Position numbers and translations under genes: made by a program. Below, piece after piece: positions 61,489 to 64,000 of a stretch of DNA of 64,000 nucleotides. Each line of letters begins with the position of its first letter. Position 1 is the first letter of the stretch. The DNA lies in contig DATKCA010000239.1 of NCBI GenBank assembly GCA_035544675.1, positions 30,256-94,255 on the forward strand, written 5' to 3'. Source of the DNA: DATKCA01 sp035544675 (GTDB taxonomy: Bacteria > Acidobacteriota > Thermoanaerobaculia > Gp7-AA8). Under the pieces are notes generated by a model. The model made no database searches. It worked only from the letters and a program-made list of their open reading frames with translations, and was not told where the DNA came from.

Positions 61489-61719
61489 CGACAAGATCCC
61501 GCTCCTCCCTTCCACCACAGGGCGAGTTGGAGCGGCCGATCCGGTCCGTGACATCGGCGAGGTGGGTCATCGCCATGGAGGTGACGCTTGTTGCGGGTCC
61601 GCCGGAAATTCATGGGGGAGGAGGTACAACTGTCGATGGATTGTTCTAATAAACCTGAGGGGGCTAGTTCGTAGCACCCACCCCGGAAGGGCGCCCTAAC
61701 ACGGCGCCCTTTTTTGTTT
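61489..61719 (+). ncRNA. Structured RNA resembling 6S RNA
   Basis: A gene-free stretch folds as a long rod: CGACA (61489-61493) with TGTCG (61631-61635), CTCCTCCC (61502-61509) with GGGAGGAG (61616-61623), GGCGA (61521-61525) with TCGCC (61570-61574) and GCCGAT (61535-61540) with ATCGGC (61553-61558) around a 12-base loop with CGGTCCGT. A closed rod with an internal bulge is the 6S architecture, and GGTTGG...CGGTCCGT near the tip is also found in E. coli 6S RNA. It ends at a strong terminator. 6S RNA sequesters sigma-70 polymerase. The assignment is by eye, so moderate. Confidence 0.45.
61689..61719 (+). terminator. Rho-independent terminator after the structured RNA
   Basis: GGGCGCC (61689-61695) and GGCGCCC (61703-61709) form a 7-base stem with a 7-base loop, followed by TTTTTTGTTT. 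On the minus strand the T-run is absent, so it works for plus-strand transcripts and proves a transcript without a protein gene upstream. Confidence 0.85.
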
Positions 61720-61722
61720 GGA

Positions 61723-61764
61723 TGGAGCGCGCAAAGAGTGAAGCGCCGCCATTCCTGGCGGCGA
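61723..61764. repeat. Palindromic repeat family A, copy 10
   Basis: TGGAGCGCG stub, then AAGCGCCGCCATTCC and TGGCGGCG: stem CGCCGCCA (61744-61751) with TGGCGGCG (61756-61763) around TTCC. It lies between the terminator and the zinc-finger gene's 3' end. Confidence 0.85.
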
Positions 61765-61783
61765 CCTCTGGTTTCGGCGAATC

Positions 61784-62050
61784 TCAGTCCAGCCGCGGGA
61801 TGAACACCCGGTCGCCTTCCAGCGGGATCGGCGGGGCATCGGGAGCGAGGATCTCCCGTAACTTCTCTCTCAACCCTTCCGCCGAGGAGCACTCCGTCTC
61901 CAGAAGATCGTACAGCGCCTGCACGTCGGCCGAGCGGATCCGCCGCGGCTTCCGATCCAGACATGCGTTGGTCTTGCAGCGAGGCGTGCAGTACTTCCGC
62001 GTCGATCGCGTCTTCGGGAACTTCGTTCCGCAATAGCAGCAGGTGCCCAT
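61784..62050 (-). CDS. Small zinc-finger protein
   Basis: An 88-residue protein: N-terminal treble-clef-like finger MGTCCYCGTKFPKTRSTRKY plus CTPRC (ligands Cys4 or Cys5, Cys8, Cys22, Cys26), then a basic stretch and a helical C-terminus (ALYDLLETECSSAEGLREKL). Such fingers resemble those of nuclease or CGNR/HNH-like proteins without the catalytic part. ATG 62050 is chosen because GGGAGGGGGAAG precedes it; the longer open frame includes its own promoter region. Function unknown. Confidence 0.78.
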   Translation of the reverse strand: MGTCCYCGTKFPKTRSTRKYCTPRCKTNACLDRKPRRIRSADVQALYDLLETECSSAEGLREKLREILAPDAPPIPLEGDRVFIPRLD

Positions 62051-62102
62051 GTCTTCTTCCCCCTCCCGCCCGTTTCGATGGTGTGCAACGCTTTGTGTGC
62101 AC

Positions 62103-62108
62103 ATTGTA
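62103..62108 (-). promoter_or_regulatory. -10 box of the zinc-finger gene with TGCACAC direct repeats
   Basis: TACAAT on the minus strand, in TTTTGTACAAT, is followed by TGTGCACAC and TTGCACAC (about 62080-62103), a direct repeat downstream of the -10 that could be an operator site. The leader to ATG 62050 is about 45 bases. Confidence 0.45.
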
Positions 62109-62170
62109 CAAAAGCGCGTGCGGACCACGCCAGAACTTCGCGTTTGAGTTTCGGAGCGTTGATTAACGGT

Positions 62171-62176
62171 TATGAT
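62171..62176 (+). promoter_or_regulatory. -10-like box of tRNA-Leu
   Basis: TATGAT ends 11 bases before the mature 5' end of the tRNA, leaving a precursor leader of only about four bases. Confidence 0.45.
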
Positions 62177-62187
62177 CGCCAGGCCAT

Positions 62188-62276
62188 GCCTCCGTGGCGG
62201 AATCGGCAGACGCTGCGGACTTAAAATCCGCTGTTCCGAAAGGGACGTGCCGGTTCGAGTCCGGCCGGAGGCACCA
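62188..62276 (+). tRNA. tRNA-Leu (anticodon TAA)
   Basis: The acceptor stem GCCTCCG (62188-62194) pairs perfectly with CGGAGGC (62266-62272). The anticodon loop CTTAAAA gives TAA, read as Leu. A long variable arm (GTTCCGAAAGGGACG) marks a class II tRNA, the T arm is GCCGG-TTCGAGT-CCGGC, and CCA is encoded at 62274-62276. It is followed by the acyl-CoA dehydrogenase gene after 38 bases. Confidence 0.97.
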
Positions 62277-62314
62277 CGGCAGATAACTGATCCTAGATCG
62301 CAGGAGAGACCCCC

Positions 62315-63496
62315 ATGACGACCGATACGCTCGAGGCCTTTTCAGGAGCTCCCCTGACCGTCCTGAGCGAAGAAGAGCAGATGTTCCAGCAGAGCGTGCG
62401 CGAATTCGCCGTCGAGCGGATCCGCCCGCTGGTGCATCAGATGGACCACGACGGGAAGATGAACCTCGATCTGGTCAAGAGCTTCTTCGAGCTGGGGATC
62501 ATGGCCGTTGAGGTCCCGGACCAGTGGGGCGGCGCCGGATCCACCTTCTTCACGGCAGTTCTCATCGTGGAAGAGCTCTCCCACGTGGACGCGTCCTGCG
62601 GCGTCCTCGTCGATGTCCAGAACACCCTGGTCAACAACGCCATCCTCCGCTGGGGGAACGAGGACCAGAAGTCGAAATACCTCACCATGCTCTCCCGCGA
62701 CACGGTCGGCGCCTACGCCCTCTCCGAAGCCGGCTCGGGCTCCGACGCCTTCGCCCTCGGCACCCGTGCCGACGACCGTGGCGACCACTGGGTCCTGAAC
62801 GGCCAGAAGCTGTGGATCACGAACGCCGCCGAGGCGGGTGTGTTCATCGTTTTCGCCAATGCCAACCCGGACGCGGGTTACAAGGGCATCACCGCATTCC
62901 TCATCGAGCGCGACTTCCCCGGCTTCACGGTAGGGAAAAAGGAGGACAAGACGGGGATCCGGGCGTCCTCCACGTGCGAGCTGATCCTGGAAGACTGCCG
63001 TGTCCCGAAGGAGAACGTCCTCGGCGAGGCCGGCAAGGGCTACAAGATCGCCATCGAGACGCTGAACGAGGGCCGGATCGGGATCGGGGCGCAGATGCTC
63101 GGCGTCGCGCGAGGGGCCCTCGAGCATGCCATCGCCTACGTGAAGGAGCGGAAGCAGTTCAGCAAGCCCATCTCCGAGTTCCAGGCGGTCCAGTTCCAGA
63201 TCGCGCAGGCCGCAACCGACCTGGAGGCCGCACGCCTCATGGTCTACAACGCCGCCCGCCTGAAGGACGCCAGGAGGCCGTTCGTGCGAGAGGCGGCCAT
63301 GGCCAAGTTGTTCTCGTCGCAGGTGGCTGAGGAGGTGACCTCGCTCGCGGTCCAGCTGTTCGGCGGCAACGGCTACACCAGGGAGTACCCGGTCGAGAAG
63401 TTCTGGCGTGACTCCAAGGTGGGGCAGATCTACGAGGGGACCTCGAACATGCAGCTCCAGACGATCGCCAAGACGATTCTCACCGAGCGTCTGTAG
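62315..63496 (+). CDS. Acyl-CoA dehydrogenase
   Basis: A 393-residue FAD enzyme that introduces the 2,3 double bond into acyl-CoA in beta-oxidation or branched amino acid breakdown. Blocks: AYALSEAGSGSDAFAL, WITNAAEAGVFIVFA, KTGIRASSTCELILEDCRVP, GRIGIGAQMLGVARGALEHA, and the C-terminal LFGGNGYTREYPVEKFWRD and QIYEGTSNMQ with the catalytic Glu near residue 372. It resembles short/branched-chain (ACADSB or butyryl-CoA) members; chain length is not certain. AGGAGAG precedes ATG 62315. Confidence 0.94.
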   Translation: MTTDTLEAFSGAPLTVLSEEEQMFQQSVREFAVERIRPLVHQMDHDGKMNLDLVKSFFELGIMAVEVPDQWGGAGSTFFTAVLIVEELSHVDASCGVLVDVQNTLVNNAILRWGNEDQKSKYLTMLSRDTVGAYALSEAGSGSDAFALGTRADDRGDHWVLNGQKLWITNAAEAGVFIVFANANPDAGYKGITAFLIERDFPGFTVGKKEDKTGIRASSTCELILEDCRVPKENVLGEAGKGYKIAIETLNEGRIGIGAQMLGVARGALEHAIAYVKERKQFSKPISEFQAVQFQIAQAATDLEAARLMVYNAARLKDARRPFVREAAMAKLFSSQVAEEVTSLAVQLFGGNGYTREYPVEKFWRDSKVGQIYEGTSNMQLQTIAKTILTERL

Positions 63497-63500
63497 GCGC

Positions 63501-63989
63501 CTATGCCCCGCGCTGGCGCCGGGCCAGCCGCTGCAGGAAGTCCAACGCCAGTCCGCCGCTGGTCTTTCGCAGCGAGAGGAAATAGACGGCCAGCGCCACC
63601 GCCCCGCCCGTCCAGGCCAGCGCTCCGAACTGCCGCTCGAATCCGAAAAACGGCCATAGCATGAACAGGATCGAGCCGACGACGCCGGCGGCCAGCAGGG
63701 CCACCCGCTGGGCTTTCGGCGCGTCGACGTCCCGGTCACAGCGCAGCGTCACGACGGCATCCCCACCCTCGCCCGCCGCCCAGGTCAGCGTGCATTCCAC
63801 CCCGCCGGCCGTCGCCACGCCCCGCCGCAACGGGAGGATGAACTGGCGGCGATTGGCCTGCGAGCCGATGATCTCGCCGCCGTAGAGCTCCACGAGCTCC
63901 CCGACGGTCTCTTCGATTCCATCCGAAGGGACCCGGTCCTCGACGAACTCCACCGGGCCCGGCTCGGTCATTCGCTCTCCGTGAGCCAT
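63501..63989 (-). CDS. Hypothetical membrane protein
   Basis: A 162-residue protein with a soluble N-terminal alpha/beta region (about 1-88, EETVGELVELYGGEIIGSQA, RRQFILPLRRG) and two hydrophobic helices close together (about 95-113, VALLAAGVVGSILFMLW; about 118-136, GALAWTGGAVALAVYFLSL), ending in a basic tail (FLQRLARRQRGA). GAGGAG precedes ATG 63989. I do not recognise the family. It converges on the acyl-CoA dehydrogenase gene with a 4-base gap. Confidence 0.75.
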   Translation of the reverse strand: MAHGERMTEPGPVEFVEDRVPSDGIEETVGELVELYGGEIIGSQANRRQFILPLRRGVATAGGVECTLTWAAGEGGDAVVTLRCDRDVDAPKAQRVALLAAGVVGSILFMLWPFFGFERQFGALAWTGGAVALAVYFLSLRKTSGGLALDFLQRLARRQRGA

Positions 63990-64000
63990 GTTCTCCTCAA

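Noticed and set aside
62144..62149. TTGAGT as -35 of the tRNA-Leu promoter
   Set aside because: The spacer to TATGAT would be 21 bases, too long for a normal sigma-70 promoter.

Overview
The window is a GC-rich, gene-dense chromosomal segment of a diderm (LPS-type outer membrane) bacterium. LPS export (LptC/A-like, LptB, a fused LptF-LptG), LolA, TolC, KdsD, an HprK-linked PTS, long-form HPF and an S55-type peptidase occur together. Gene content and order suggest a soil or sediment Acidobacteriota-like lineage. That assignment is an inference: no rRNA lies in the window. I see no prophage, transposase, CRISPR array or plasmid feature; this is core chromosome with some lineage-specific genes.

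Layout. 47-8651: priA, a hypothetical gene, accA, recJ, an LptC/LptA-like protein and lptB. 8654-16976: rpoN, hpf, hprK, a propeller lipoprotein, rapZ, a mannose-type EIIA, HPr, enzyme I and a cupin, forming a regulatory PTS without visible transport subunits. 16973-21242: a coiled-coil secreted protein, miaB, a DUF151 nuclease, parAB and a tiny acidic protein. 21492-31352: lptFG fusion, pckA, panE, kdsD, lolA, yajQ, a polyprenyl synthase, a TPR protein and coaD. 31433-46376: a minus-strand block in which a peptide ABC transporter (A, B, C at one end, D and F at the other) brackets TolC, a YIP1-like membrane protein, a LolD/MacB-type ATPase, an S55-type peptidase and a secreted propeller protein; murJ leads the block. 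46407-50120: FAD oxidoreductase, squalene/phytoene synthase, secreted protein, zinc ribbon, udk. 50453-56872: macromolecular synthesis operon rpsU, mutS2, dnaG, rpoD. 57035-61255: minus-strand set of cupredoxin, Cache-HAMP-cyclase-like Ser/Thr kinase and NmrA-like protein. 61256-63989: a candidate 6S-like RNA, a zinc-finger protein, tRNA-Leu, an acyl-CoA dehydrogenase and a membrane protein.

Three cross-cutting patterns stand out. First, many operon-leading genes have a TANNNT box ending 6-10 bases before the start codon and no Shine-Dalgarno, implying frequent leaderless transcription; others (lipoprotein, yajQ, pckA, the acyl-CoA dehydrogenase) carry clear Shine-Dalgarno sites. Second, the spacers are filled with four families of short palindromic or word-built repeats, one of which also lies in frame inside two protein genes. 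Third, the S55-type peptidase has its two conserved halves in swapped order compared with SpoIVB. These, with the kinase architecture, are the observations most worth following up.
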